Source: Rathayibacter iranicus NCPPB 2253 = VKM Ac-1602
Lineage (GTDB): Bacteria > Actinomycetota > Actinomycetes > Actinomycetales > Microbacteriaceae
NCBI RefSeq assembly: GCF_003149025.1
Contig: NZ_QGDV01000002.1
Span: 1 to 64,000, forward strand
Direction of reading: 5' to 3'
DNA length: 64,000 nucleotides
Shown: positions 1-7,569 of the stretch, piece by piece
Layout of the letters: each line of letters begins with the position of its first letter
How positions within the stretch are numbered: position 1 is the first letter of the stretch
Position numbers and translations under genes: made by a program
Notes under the pieces: generated by a model
Seen by the model: the letters and a program-made list of their open reading frames with translations, nothing else
What the model was told of the DNA's origin: nothing
Databases searched by the model: none

Positions 1-70
1 AGCGCAGACGCCGGCGCTCCTGCTGCGGAAGAACATCCTCTCGCGCGTGCAGGACTGGACGGCCGCATGA
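1..70 (+). CDS. C-terminal end of an unidentified protein (partial)
   Basis: The window opens inside a gene. Reading from base 2, 22 codons remain, ending LSRVQDWTAA and a TGA stop. The stop overlaps the next start as ATGA (67-70), so the two were translated as a coupled pair. Too little is left to name a family. The next gene resembles a nucleotidyltransferase of the sort often found behind a small helper gene, but that is only a contextual hint. Confidence 0.4.
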   Translation, partial: AQTPALLLRKNILSRVQDWTAA

Positions 71-210
71 GCGCTGACGCTGGGCGTCTGCTCACCCGGG
101 ACGAGATCCTGTCGCTGCTCGAGGAGGTCGCGGACCGGCTCGACGCCAGAGGCGTCGGTGTCGACGTGCCGGCGGACGTCGTCCGGGCGGCAGCGTTCCT
201 GCCCGGTTGA
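67..210 (+). pseudogene. Truncated DUF6036-like nucleotidyltransferase remnant
   Basis: A 47-codon frame starting at the ATGA overlap. Its first 30 residues, with the motif LTRDEILSLLEE followed by VADRLDARGV, resemble the N-terminal helix of DUF6036-type nucleotidyltransferases. In that family a glycine-rich metal-binding block should follow at once. Here the text instead jumps to VPADVVRAAAFLPG, which looks like the distal part of such a protein, and then stops. I read it as an internally deleted remnant. The family assignment is from memory of the pattern and is weak; it could also be an unrelated small protein. Confidence 0.3.
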
Positions 211-236
211 CGCGCACCGCCGCCTACATCCGCGGT

Positions 237-740
237 ATGAGTTCCTTCTCCGAATCCGACCACCCCCGAGGCCACGCCACCAACCCCGGCCGCTTCGCCA
301 CCAAGCCGCAGTCAGACCCGGAATCGGACCTGCTCGCCACCCTGCAGGCAGCACAGGCCGCTACCGGCAACGCCTACGAGCACGAGACGCGCATCGCCGC
401 CCGCGCGATCGCCGCGTCGATTCTGGCCGAGTACCCGACCGCCGACCACCTCCGGATCACCCCGTTCCTGACTGCGATCCCGCAGCGCGCTTCCACGCTC
501 GACTACGACCCGGCGACGAAGTCTTACCCGGCGGATCCCGCGTACGGATGGCTCACCGCGGCCGACAGAGAGTTCGACAGCGGACGCATTTCGCTCCGGC
601 ACGAGGCGATCGCACCGCCCATCACACCGGAGGAGCGCATCGCGGCTGCCAAGGAGCGCGTGAAGGCAGCGCAGCAGGCTGCGTTCGCGGCGACGGTTCA
701 GGCAGGCCTCGCGATGCGAGAGATGGTGACGCTGATGTAG
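237..740 (+). CDS. Hypothetical protein of the HPRG...GRFATK type, ends at an in-frame TAG
   Basis: The frame starts best at ATG 237, giving 167 residues. The opening, MSSFSESDHPRGHATNPGRF, has the HPR...GRF pattern seen in many short actinobacterial accessory proteins of unknown role. The middle is alanine- and glutamate-rich and helical (PEERIAAAKERVKAAQQAA). There is no signal peptide or membrane segment. The TAG at 738-740 is probably not the ancestral end, because protein-like coding continues in the same frame to 1001 without a start codon of its own. It sits in the terminal part of an integrated element. No function can be given. Confidence 0.55.
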   Translation: MSSFSESDHPRGHATNPGRFATKPQSDPESDLLATLQAAQAATGNAYEHETRIAARAIAASILAEYPTADHLRITPFLTAIPQRASTLDYDPATKSYPADPAYGWLTAADREFDSGRISLRHEAIAPPITPEERIAAAKERVKAAQQAAFAATVQAGLAMREMVTLM

Positions 741-1001
741 CAGGCGGCATACCCAGACGGCACGCAGGTCCTTCTCGCGCAAGCATGGGACGACGACGAC
801 GGGCCGCAGGTCCTCGCTGTCATCGGTGAGGATGGGGTCCTCGCCGACTTTACCCAGGACAACGACCTGCCCGGCGCCGACGTCCGCTACGACATGTCCG
901 AGTACTCGGACCGGCTCGACGACGGCGACGCCTTCCGCCAGCACTTCACCGAGTTCGGCTACGGCGAGGAGCACAACGTGTTCGTGATCCCGCTGCGGTA
1001 G
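741..1001 (+). pseudogene. Same-frame continuation of the preceding gene beyond an amber codon
   Basis: After the TAG at 738-740 the same frame runs on for 86 codons to a TAG at 999-1001. The text is clearly protein-like and acidic, with PDGTQVLLAQAWDD, DGPQVLAVIGEDG and a closing EHNVFVIPLR. The first possible start, an ATG near 894, comes far too late to explain the upstream part. Short proteins with the HPRG...GRF opening commonly end in a YPxA...W-D-rich block, so this looks like the missing C-terminal part of one protein of about 254 residues. Either the gene is broken by one nonsense change or the stop is read through. Confidence 0.5.
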
Positions 1002-1134
1002 GCCGGACTGGCGGCTCGCCCTCGATCGTCGTGACCAGTGCTCGCCCATCGGTGAGGCAGCTCGGCCGATCGGTTCGGCCCTCCTGCCGGCGAGGTGCAG
1101 CAGATGCTGGGCGGCCAGCCGGTGGCGACTGCGC

Positions 1135-1172
1135 GAAGAAGGCCCGAGGAGTGGAGTCCCCGGGCCTTCTTC
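1135..1172. terminator. Inverted repeat with 12-bp perfect stem
   Basis: The arms GAAGAAGGCCCG (1135-1146) and CGGGCCTTCTTC (1161-1172) are exact reverse complements around a 14-base loop. The left arm has an A-rich foot and the right arm a TTCTTC foot, as in a bidirectional terminator. It lies behind the decayed genes of the element and before its tRNA-derived end. Confidence 0.55.
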
Positions 1173-1380
1173 AACGACCGTAGCGTGTCCCACCGGAGGT
1201 TTCAAACCCGGTCGAGAAGCGTGTCAATGTTCATGGCCACATTGGGTCTGATTGGCCAGTTTGGGGCAGTACCTGCCCGTAAGGGCCCGTAGACTGGCGC
1301 CACTAGATCGGTGCGAAATAGCGGATTCTCGGTGATTCTGAGTCAACCTCGGTAGCGGCGGCACAAGGACCTACAAAACA

Positions 1381-1413
1381 ATAGGTTCTTGGTTCGAGTT
1401 CAAGTCGGGGAGC
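1381..1413 (+). repeat. tRNA-Asn 3'-end fragment, probable attachment-site copy
   Basis: ATAGGTTCTT followed by a full T arm (CTTGG, loop TTCGAGT, TCAAG) and the acceptor strand TCGGGGA plus discriminator G matches the 3' third of actinobacterial tRNA-Asn. No 5' half of a tRNA precedes it: the upstream bases cannot pair with this acceptor strand. Integrases that use a tRNA gene normally regenerate the tRNA at one end and leave such a fragment at the other. The intact tRNA-Asn and any integrase would then lie left of the window. Confidence 0.7.
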
Positions 1414-1414
1414 G

Positions 1415-1447
1415 AAGGGCCTGAGACTCCACTCTTGGGCCCTTTTT
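1415..1447 (+). terminator. Rho-independent terminator behind the tRNA-Asn fragment
   Basis: AAGGGCC (1415-1421) pairs exactly with GGCCCTT (1438-1444) and the stem runs into TTTTT (1443-1447). Its place two bases behind the tRNA 3' end suggests it is the original terminator of the chromosomal tRNA-Asn gene, now stranded by the insertion. Confidence 0.75.
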
Positions 1448-1489
1448 CATGCCCGCTTGCTCGGCGGACGCAGGTGACGAGGAGGCGCG

Positions 1490-2596
1490 ATGCGCGAGGA
1501 TGTGCTCGCCCTCATTCGCCGCCGCCCGGACGTCGAGTCGTCTGCGCTCGTCGCCGTCGACGCGAGCGATCGCCTGCTGCTCGACCTCGCCCCCGCCAGC
1601 GGACGGATTGCTGTTGTCGGCGACGCCTACGGAGCGCTCAGCCTCGCCCTTGCTGCCGAGGGCTATCCCGTGCGCGTGGTGCAGGATTCGATCACCGCCG
1701 AGCGGGCGCTCGCCCTCAACACGGAGGCGGTGCGCGCGTCGGGAGTCGAACTCGTACCCATCGACATCGTCGAGTCGGTCGCCCAGGCGGTGCGCGACGC
1801 CGACGCCGTGCTGCTGCGCCTCCCGCGCTCGCTCGACGCGCTGGCCGCCATCGCTGCCGAGGTCGTGTTCGCGAATCCGGCGGCGACCCTCATTGGGGCG
1901 GGTCGGATCAAGCACATGACCCGCGCGATGAACGACATCCTCGGCGTGCGGTACGAGCGGATCGACGTCTCCCTCGCCCGGCAGAAGTCGCGCGCACTGC
2001 TGGCACGTCACGCCCGCGTCCAGCAGCCGCTCGCTCCCGCACTCGAGCGTCGCCACCTGGACGAACTGGCCCTCACTGTTGTCGCTGTACCCGGCGTCTT
2101 CGCCGGCGCCCGACTCGATCTCGGCACGCGTGCCCTGCTCGACGCTCTCGACCTCGGCTCGCTGCCGGCCGGCACGGCCCTTGACCTCGGCTGCGGCACC
2201 GGGATCCTCGCCACGGTCCTCGCCCGCGCCCGTCCCGATATCGCGGTGACCGCCACCGACAGCTCGCGAATTGCGGTCGAATCGGCTCGCGCGACCGCTG
2301 CGGCGAACGGAGTTGCCCTGCACGTTCTCCGCGACGACAACGCCTCGACGCTCGCGCCCGGCTCCATGGACACGGTGCTGTGCAACCCGCCGTTCCACTC
2401 TGACGGCGCCGTCACCGACCTTGTCGCGCGTCGGATGCTCCGGGCGGCTGGCCGCGTGCTGTGCCCCGGTGGCGCGCTCTGGACCGTGTTCAACTCGCAC
2501 CTGGCGCACCCAGCCGAACTGCGTCGCGCGATCGGGCCGACCACGGTCATGGCGCGCGACCGTCGCTTCACAGTGACGCGCTCCCTCCGCGAGTAA
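1490..2596 (+). CDS. Class I SAM methyltransferase, RsmC/RlmG-like
   Basis: A 368-residue protein with the two-part build of RsmC/RlmG ribosomal RNA guanine-N2 methyltransferases. Residues 1-190 form a degenerate Rossmann domain. Residues about 225-340 are the active one: motif I is LDLGCGTG (near 227) and motif IV is NPPFH (near 302), the signature of exocyclic-amine methylation. It stands alone directly behind the tRNA-Asn scar, so it is the first chromosomal gene after the integrated element. The fold and catalytic motif are visible; the exact target base is inferred from the family and could differ. Confidence 0.75.
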   Translation: MREDVLALIRRRPDVESSALVAVDASDRLLLDLAPASGRIAVVGDAYGALSLALAAEGYPVRVVQDSITAERALALNTEAVRASGVELVPIDIVESVAQAVRDADAVLLRLPRSLDALAAIAAEVVFANPAATLIGAGRIKHMTRAMNDILGVRYERIDVSLARQKSRALLARHARVQQPLAPALERRHLDELALTVVAVPGVFAGARLDLGTRALLDALDLGSLPAGTALDLGCGTGILATVLARARPDIAVTATDSSRIAVESARATAAANGVALHVLRDDNASTLAPGSMDTVLCNPPFHSDGAVTDLVARRMLRAAGRVLCPGGALWTVFNSHLAHPAELRRAIGPTTVMARDRRFTVTRSLRE

Positions 2597-2719
2597 CGCC
2601 CTCTCGGTTGCGAGGCTTCGCAACCCCACCCGACCGCTCAGGCGTGTCGACCTGGTCGCGGGTACGCTCTCTCTCCGGTGTTCCCCCGCCGATCCGTTCG
2701 AACCGCTCCGGAGGCCGTC

Positions 2720-3547
2720 GTGCTCGAAGTCGTCCTCGTGCTCACCCTGCTCGCGCTGATTGCGACTCTCGTCCTCTGGCGCCGCGCGGTCGCCGCCGAG
2801 CACAGCACCGCAGAGGGCCGAGCAGAGGAGGCAGCGCGCGTCGTCCGCCTAGAGCTGGCCGTCGGCGAGCAAGAGGCGCGGCTGCGCATCGTGGGGGAGT
2901 TGGAGCAGCTCGCCGTGCGCAGTGCCGCGCACGTTATCGAGGAGGCCGAGAGCGTGCGACTCACCGTAGACCGCGACCCGGCTGCTGCCGCGCGCTCTGC
3001 CACGCGCGCGGTGCGCGCGGCCGAGGCCTCCCTCGCGCAGCTGCGCCGCATCGCGACCGTCGCGAAGGTCGATCCCGGCGAGCTGCCGCAGACCGGTGGC
3101 TCCGTGCCGCTGATCGAGAGTGCGCGCGAGCGCGGTCTCAGCGTGCGCGAGGAGTCGTTCGGCAAGCCGTTCCCGCTCCAGGACGGGGCAGAAGTGGCGG
3201 TGCTGCGCGTGCTCGAGTATGCCTTCGAGTCCGCTCTCACGTCGGGCGGTGCCGGGACCGAGGTGCGCATCAGCTCGCGCTGGACCACGACGGGCCTGCG
3301 GATCGAGGTCGACGACGATCGCGAACGGCACGGTGGCGCCGAAGAGGACGTGAGCGCCCTCGATGCCGACCTGCGCTCCCTCACCGAGCGGATCGACAGC
3401 CCCGCCCTGGCCGAGCTGCGTGAGCGCGCCGCCCTCTTCGGCGGTGACGTGACCGAGAAGCGCACCCCCGGCGTCGGCCGCAGCGTTACCGCCTCCTTCC
3501 CCACGATCCGTCACCACAACGGCGTGCACGGGGTCGACCTGGCCTGA
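2720..3547 (+). CDS. Single-pass membrane protein with histidine-kinase-like cytoplasmic part
   Basis: Start chosen at GTG 2720, which has GGAGG six bases upstream and puts a hydrophobic segment (EVVLVLTLLALIATLVLW) at the very N-terminus. This gives 275 residues. After the membrane anchor comes a long helical region (about 25-110) rich in R, E and A, like a dimerisation coiled coil, then a compact domain ending with LRERAALFGGDVTEK...GVGRSVTASFP. That ending resembles the last strand of a histidine kinase ATP-binding domain. A clear phospho-acceptor His and the N and G boxes are not evident, so it may be a degenerate sensor kinase. It converges on def with one base between the stops. Confidence 0.5.
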   Translation: MLEVVLVLTLLALIATLVLWRRAVAAEHSTAEGRAEEAARVVRLELAVGEQEARLRIVGELEQLAVRSAAHVIEEAESVRLTVDRDPAAAARSATRAVRAAEASLAQLRRIATVAKVDPGELPQTGGSVPLIESARERGLSVREESFGKPFPLQDGAEVAVLRVLEYAFESALTSGGAGTEVRISSRWTTTGLRIEVDDDRERHGGAEEDVSALDADLRSLTERIDSPALAELRERAALFGGDVTEKRTPGVGRSVTASFPTIRHHNGVHGVDLA

Positions 3548-3548
3548 C

Positions 3549-4115
3549 TCAGTCCTCGAGGTGCTCCACGCCCGGCAACCACGAGACGCCGGGCTCGCCC
3601 CAGCCCCGCTTGCGGATGATCTTGGCGACGGGCTTGCGGTACTCGTCCTCTAGGCGGTCAATGTAGAGCACGCCGTCGAGGTGGTCGAACTCGTGCTGGA
3701 ACACGCGAGCGAACCAGCCCTCCGCGACGATCTCAAACGATTCCTGCGCGAGGTCGACCGCGCGAAGGATCGCACGCTCGGAGCGGCGCAGAGGAAAGCG
3801 CTCGCCCGGGAACGAGAGGCAGCCCTCCGCCTCGGTGTCCTCATCGGCCTCGCCCACTGCGGTTGGCGTGACGAAGAGCTCGGGATTGATGGCCACGCCG
3901 CGTCGGGCAGTACCGTCCTCGTCGGGGTAGTCGTACACGAACAGCCGCAGCGGCACGCCGACCTGCGGGGCCGCAAGACCGACCCCGGGGGCGATGTCCA
4001 TCGTCTCGAACATATCGGCGACGAGGCGGTGCAGCGCGTCGTTGAACTCGGTGACGTGGGCGGCGGGGGAGTGCAGGACAGGGTCGCCGGCGATGCGGAT
4101 GGGGAGGACGGCCAT
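3549..4115 (-). CDS. def: Peptide deformylase
   Basis: A 188-residue protein that removes the formyl group from the N-terminal methionine of new proteins. All three family motifs are intact: GVGLAAPQVG (motif 1), EGCLSFPGE with the metal-binding Cys (motif 2) and QHEFDHLDG with the two metal-binding His and catalytic Glu (motif 3). Start chosen at ATG 4115 because MAVLPIRIAGDPVLH is the normal beginning of the family; longer upstream reading is not supported. It diverges from the DMT transporter gene, with about 100 bases between the two starts. Confidence 0.95.
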   Translation of the reverse strand: MAVLPIRIAGDPVLHSPAAHVTEFNDALHRLVADMFETMDIAPGVGLAAPQVGVPLRLFVYDYPDEDGTARRGVAINPELFVTPTAVGEADEDTEAEGCLSFPGERFPLRRSERAILRAVDLAQESFEIVAEGWFARVFQHEFDHLDGVLYIDRLEDEYRKPVAKIIRKRGWGEPGVSWLPGVEHLED

Positions 4116-4205
4116 GCCGACCAGGGTAGCGGGGCCCTGGCGGCGATCGTCCGTGCGGCTTGCGCCGTCCCCCGTGCGTCGGAGGCTCCTCGCCCCCGAT
4201 CTGGG

Positions 4206-4211
4206 TAGGGT
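4206..4211 (+). promoter_or_regulatory. -10 box of a leaderless transcript
   Basis: TAGGGT fits the actinobacterial TANNNT -10 pattern and ends seven bases before the ATG at 4219. There is no Shine-Dalgarno sequence, so the messenger probably begins at the start codon itself. No good -35 box is visible. Confidence 0.5.
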
Positions 4212-4218
4212 CGACCCC

Positions 4219-5121
4219 ATGCCCGCCGATCTCGCCGAACTTCTCAACGACCCGGCAAAATTCATCGGCATCCCCATCGCCCTCGTCGGCGCCGTGTTCC
4301 TCTCTCTCGGCGCGCAGTTCCAGCATCGCGGCGTCGTCAAGGTCGAGCGGTTCTCGAAGCGCTCCGGCTCGTCGGGCCTCAGCGGCGGGCAGATGATCGC
4401 TCTGCTCTCCCGTCCGTCCTGGGTGATCGGGACGCTCCTGCTGGGCCTTGCGATCGTGTTTCAGCTGACGAGCCTCGGCTTCTCGCCACTCATTGTGGTA
4501 CAGCCGCTCGGGGCCGTCGCGCTCGTGATCACGTCGGTCGTGAATGCCCGCGTCAGCCATGTGCGCTTGAACGCGGCGTCGGTCCGCGCGATCGTCTTGT
4601 GCGTGGGCGGAGTGGGAACGTTCGTGCTCGTCGCCGCCTTCAACGCCGTGGACAAGGCGATTAGAACGCCCGAACTGATCACCATCCTCGTGATTCTGGC
4701 TGTGGTACTCGTGGTCTTCGTGATCGCCTTCCGCGTCTTCCGGCGCGGAGCGAAGGCGCTCTTTTACATTGTCGGAGCAGGAGTGGTCTACGGCTTCGTA
4801 GCGACCCTGGCGAAGGTCGTCCTCAACCGCATCAAGTACGCCGAATTCGACGCGCTGACCGTCGTCTGCATCGTGGCGCTCCTGGCCGCTGCCGCGCTCG
4901 GCGGCTACTTCGTGCAGAACGCCTACTCGACCGGCCCGCCTGACCTCGTGGTCGCGGGGCTCACGGTGATCGATCCGCTCGTTGCCGTCGCCATCGGAAT
5001 TGTCGTCCTCGGCGAGGCGCAGTATGCCGCTCCGTGGGCGATCCCCCTCTTCATCGCGGCGGGAGCCGTCGCCATTTCGGGCGTGTTCCTTCTCGCCAAG
5101 CACCACCCCCAGGCGCGATAG
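4219..5121 (+). CDS. DMT-superfamily / NIPA-like membrane transporter
   Basis: A 300-residue protein made almost wholly of hydrophobic helices: I count about nine, beginning IGIPIALVGAVFLSLGAQF at residue 15. This pattern, with GAQFQHRGV in the first helix and PLGAVALVITSVVNA in the third, is typical of actinobacterial DMT proteins related to NIPA magnesium transporters. The second half repeats the first, and a conserved-looking VIDPLVAVAIGIVVLGE lies near the end. Substrate unknown. The start is set by the -10 box seven bases upstream and by the first helix. It ends 131 bases before a glycosyltransferase. Confidence 0.75.
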   Translation: MPADLAELLNDPAKFIGIPIALVGAVFLSLGAQFQHRGVVKVERFSKRSGSSGLSGGQMIALLSRPSWVIGTLLLGLAIVFQLTSLGFSPLIVVQPLGAVALVITSVVNARVSHVRLNAASVRAIVLCVGGVGTFVLVAAFNAVDKAIRTPELITILVILAVVLVVFVIAFRVFRRGAKALFYIVGAGVVYGFVATLAKVVLNRIKYAEFDALTVVCIVALLAAAALGGYFVQNAYSTGPPDLVVAGLTVIDPLVAVAIGIVVLGEAQYAAPWAIPLFIAAGAVAISGVFLLAKHHPQAR

Positions 5122-5252
5122 TCGGCGCGTGCTCCCGGGTGCTGAGAAGTCCTCTGCCTACAATGGACCGCCCCGAGAACCCCGACACCGACCGACCTCC
5201 GCCGATCGCTCCCTTCTTTTCACGAGCGGCACGACACCGTTAGGACCACCCC

Positions 5253-6497
5253 GTGTCAGATTCCCGCGACGAATTCCCTTCTGAGTCGCCCGATTCCCGA
5301 CCGTTGACGGTCGTCATCGGCTGCGACACCTTCGCTCCGAACGTGAATGGAGCCGCGAAGTTCGCTGAGCGCCTCGCGGCCGGCCTTGCCCAGCGCGGCC
5401 ACGAGGTCCACGTCGTCGCGCCCTCGGCTGACGGCTGGAGCGGCACCAGGGTAGAAACTCATGAGGGCCAGCGGATTATCCTCCACCGCCTCTACAGCTG
5501 GCGCTGGTTCCCGCACGACTGGCTGCGCTTCGCGATGCCGTGGCGGATCCGTCAGAACAGCGCGCGCATTCTCGACGAGGTCAAGCCGGACGCCGTGCAC
5601 TTCCAGTCGCACATCATCGTCGGCCGCGGTCTCGGTATCGAGGCCGCCAAGCGCGGAATCCGCATCGTCGGTACCAATCATTTCATGCCCGAGAACATGC
5701 TCGAATTCACCCTCCTGCCCAAGGCCGTCCAGGCCAAGGCCGTGCAGATGGCGTGGCGGGCCGCGCGTCGCACGTTTGGGCGGGCGGAGGCGGTCACCAC
5801 GCCGACCCGCAAGGCAGCGCAGTTCCTCGAGAAGTACACGGGCCTCCAGGGCGTTCGCGCCATCTCCTGCGGGATCAATGCCGATAACTACACGCCCGAC
5901 TTCACGCCGCGCTCCCGCAATTCGATCCTCTTCGTCGGCCGAGTGACGGGGGAGAAGCACATCCATGTCTTGCTGCGCGCCGTCGCTCTGCTCGATCCGT
6001 CGCTGGACGTCACGCTCGAGATCGTCGGCGGCGGAGACCAGATGCGTAACCTTCAGCAGCTCGCCTCGACGCTGGGCATCGCTGAGCGTGTGCGGTTCAC
6101 CGGTTACGTCTCCGACTCCGAGCTGAAAGAGGCATACACCCGCGCGTCCGTTTTTGCCATGCCGTCGATCGCCGAGTTGCAGAGCATCGCGACGATGGAG
6201 GCGATGGCATCGGCCCTTCCCGTGGTCGCCGCCGACGCGATGGCCCTCCCGCACCTGGTGCACGATGGCGAGAACGGCTACCTCTTCGAGCCCGGCAGCG
6301 CCGAGGCCCTCGCCGAGCGCCTGACGACGGCACTCACGCTCGCGCCAGAGGCGTTCGAGGCGATGAAACGCGCCTCCCTTCGCATCGTTGCGGCGCACGA
6401 CATCAACCGCACAATCAGCACCTTCGAGAGCCTGTATCGTGGGGAGCCGGTGGCCGATCCGGTCGCCGTCGTAGCGTCCGCGCGCGCCGCCTCCTGA
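5253..6497 (+). CDS. GT4-family glycosyltransferase
   Basis: A 414-residue GT-B glycosyltransferase starting at GTG 5253. The N-terminal acceptor domain opens with VVIGCDTFAPNVNGAAKFAE, the typical glycine-rich loop of family GT4, and contains HFQSHIIVGRG. The C-terminal nucleotide-sugar domain has SILFVGRVTGEKHI (near 225) and the E-x7-E region ELQSIATMEAMASALPVVA (near 307). The closest actinobacterial relatives are mannosyltransferases of the PimB/MgtA type that act on phosphatidylinositol or diacylglycerol lipids at the inner face of the membrane. That substrate is inferred. A TACAAT at 5159-5164 could be its -10 box. Confidence 0.8.
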   Translation: MSDSRDEFPSESPDSRPLTVVIGCDTFAPNVNGAAKFAERLAAGLAQRGHEVHVVAPSADGWSGTRVETHEGQRIILHRLYSWRWFPHDWLRFAMPWRIRQNSARILDEVKPDAVHFQSHIIVGRGLGIEAAKRGIRIVGTNHFMPENMLEFTLLPKAVQAKAVQMAWRAARRTFGRAEAVTTPTRKAAQFLEKYTGLQGVRAISCGINADNYTPDFTPRSRNSILFVGRVTGEKHIHVLLRAVALLDPSLDVTLEIVGGGDQMRNLQQLASTLGIAERVRFTGYVSDSELKEAYTRASVFAMPSIAELQSIATMEAMASALPVVAADAMALPHLVHDGENGYLFEPGSAEALAERLTTALTLAPEAFEAMKRASLRIVAAHDINRTISTFESLYRGEPVADPVAVVASARAAS

Positions 6498-6512
6498 CGG
6501 CCCGGGCGCCGC

Positions 6513-6586
6513 GGGGCGTTAGCTCAGCTGGTTAGAGCAGCGGACTCATAATCCGTCGGTCACGGGTTCAAGTCCCGTACGCCCTA
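6513..6586 (+). tRNA. tRNA with CAU anticodon (elongator Met or Ile2)
   Basis: The cloverleaf folds fully: acceptor GGGGCGT with ACGCCCT (terminal G-U pair), D arm GCTC...GAGC, anticodon stem CGGAC/GTCCG closing the loop with CAT, T arm CGGG TTCAAGT CCCG, discriminator A; no encoded CCA. The paired first base excludes initiator tRNA. CAU can be elongator Met or lysidine-modified Ile; the acceptor and anticodon stem do not settle it here. Confidence 0.9.
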
Positions 6587-6809
6587 CTTCCCGGTGGCGC
6601 TGCGTTCGCCGCCCAGGCGAACCCCTCACCATCGGGGGCCCTGGGGAGGCGGCTCCCTCACCGGTTGGGGATTCCCCCCCCCGGTGCAGCCGCACAGGTG
6701 AGCTGTTGATCTTTGTCAAGCCTTTATCTGCCACGGATGTGGCCGGGACGATTGCGCATCCGGTGAGGAGCAGTGTCGAGACGAGGGCGGCGACTGACGC
6801 TCGGGTCAG
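6546..6809 (-). pseudogene. Possible lipoprotein remnant running into the tRNA
   Basis: On the minus strand a frame reads ASVAALVSTLLLTGCAIVP, a near-perfect lipoprotein signal with lipobox LTGC (Cys codon at 6756-6758), followed by VADKGLTKINSS. There is no ordinary start codon before the signal: CTG stands where ATG is expected, just behind a GGAG. The frame then runs into the antisense of the tRNA and stops inside it. I read it as a lipoprotein 5' end whose remainder was lost. The stretch 6587-6954 holds nothing else except a small hairpin (6604-6622). Confidence 0.25.
6604..6622. terminator. Hairpin behind tRNA-CAU
   Basis: GTTCGCC (6604-6610) pairs exactly with GGCGAAC (6616-6622) around GCCCA. 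It starts 18 bases after the tRNA end. There is no T run, so it may be a processing or termination element of the tRNA transcript. Confidence 0.4.
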
Positions 6810-6954
6810 TCTCCTGCGCCCCTGACTCGACGGCCGTCTGTCTCCAATAAATCGCCAGCCGCCACACCCCGCCGCGGAGGCGTCGACCGCTAGCACGTCC
6901 GCCGCCTCCGCGCCCGTACTGGCCCCCCAGTGCGCAACGTGATTGCCTAAATCC

Positions 6955-7566
6955 GTGCCTGACCTCCCCATGTTCCCGCTCGGCTCGGTGCTCCTGCCGC
7001 ACATGCCGCTCCCGCTTCGGCTGTTCGAGCCGCGGTACCTGCGGATGCTGGGCGACGTGCTCGAGGACGAAACTCTCGCCTTCGGCGTCGTGCTGATCGA
7101 GCGCGGCCAGGAGGTGGGCGGCGGTGACCAGCGTTTTGCGGTCGGCGCGCGCGCTCGCATCCTGAACATCGACGGCGCCGAGGCGTTCGTCACTCTCGAC
7201 TCCGTCGGCGCGGAGCGGTTCGAGGTCGTGCGCTGGTACGAGGACGACCCCTATCCGCGCGCCGAGGTGCGTGTGCTGCCGGACCTCGAGTGGGACGAGC
7301 GGTACTTGCCTGCACTCAGTGCCGCGGAGTCGGCGGTCCGCACTGCGCTGGCCGTCGCAAGCGAGTTCGTGGAGCAGCGCTACGGAGCCGTTGTTGAGCT
7401 GGCCGATGATCCCGCCGCGCACGCGTGGCAGCTGGCCGGCGTCGCTCCGGTCAACGAACTCGATCGGCTGGCGTTCCTCCGCAGCACTTCAATGGAGGAG
7501 TTGCTGGAGTCGGTGCGTGCACGCTCCGCTGAGGCGACGGAGTCGTTTCGCGCAGGCTGGGCCTGA
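6955..7566 (+). CDS. LON substrate-binding-domain protein
   Basis: A 203-residue protein consisting only of the N-terminal substrate-recognition domain of Lon protease, without ATPase or peptidase. The opening LPMFPLGSVLLPHMPLPLRL then FEPRYLRML is diagnostic. Start chosen at GTG 6955 because homologous proteins begin four to six residues before LPMFPLG; a TTG at 6943 is less likely. No Shine-Dalgarno sequence is visible. The role of such free-standing domains is not known; cofactor or adaptor functions have been proposed. It converges on the next gene with three bases between the stops. Confidence 0.85.
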   Translation: MPDLPMFPLGSVLLPHMPLPLRLFEPRYLRMLGDVLEDETLAFGVVLIERGQEVGGGDQRFAVGARARILNIDGAEAFVTLDSVGAERFEVVRWYEDDPYPRAEVRVLPDLEWDERYLPALSAAESAVRTALAVASEFVEQRYGAVVELADDPAAHAWQLAGVAPVNELDRLAFLRSTSMEELLESVRARSAEATESFRAGWA

Positions 7567-7569
7567 TCC

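Larger units (their letters stand above)
1002..1489. other. Gene-free end of integrated element
   Basis: No convincing gene is seen in this stretch. It contains, in order, the 12-bp-stem hairpin at 1135-1172, a relatively AT-richer unassigned stretch (about 1200-1380), the copy of the tRNA-Asn 3' end at 1381-1413 and the tRNA terminator at 1415-1447. The short frames that can be drawn here have no recognisable product. Confidence 0.5.

Noticed and set aside
5164-5243. 26-codon frame upstream of the GT4 gene
   Set aside because: It has no ribosome-binding site and its ATG lies within a likely -10 box region; more probably untranslated leader.
6546-6590. Minus-strand peptide ending RTGLEPVTDGL
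   Set aside because: This phrase is the well-known false protein read from the antisense of a tRNA gene; it is not evidence of a gene.
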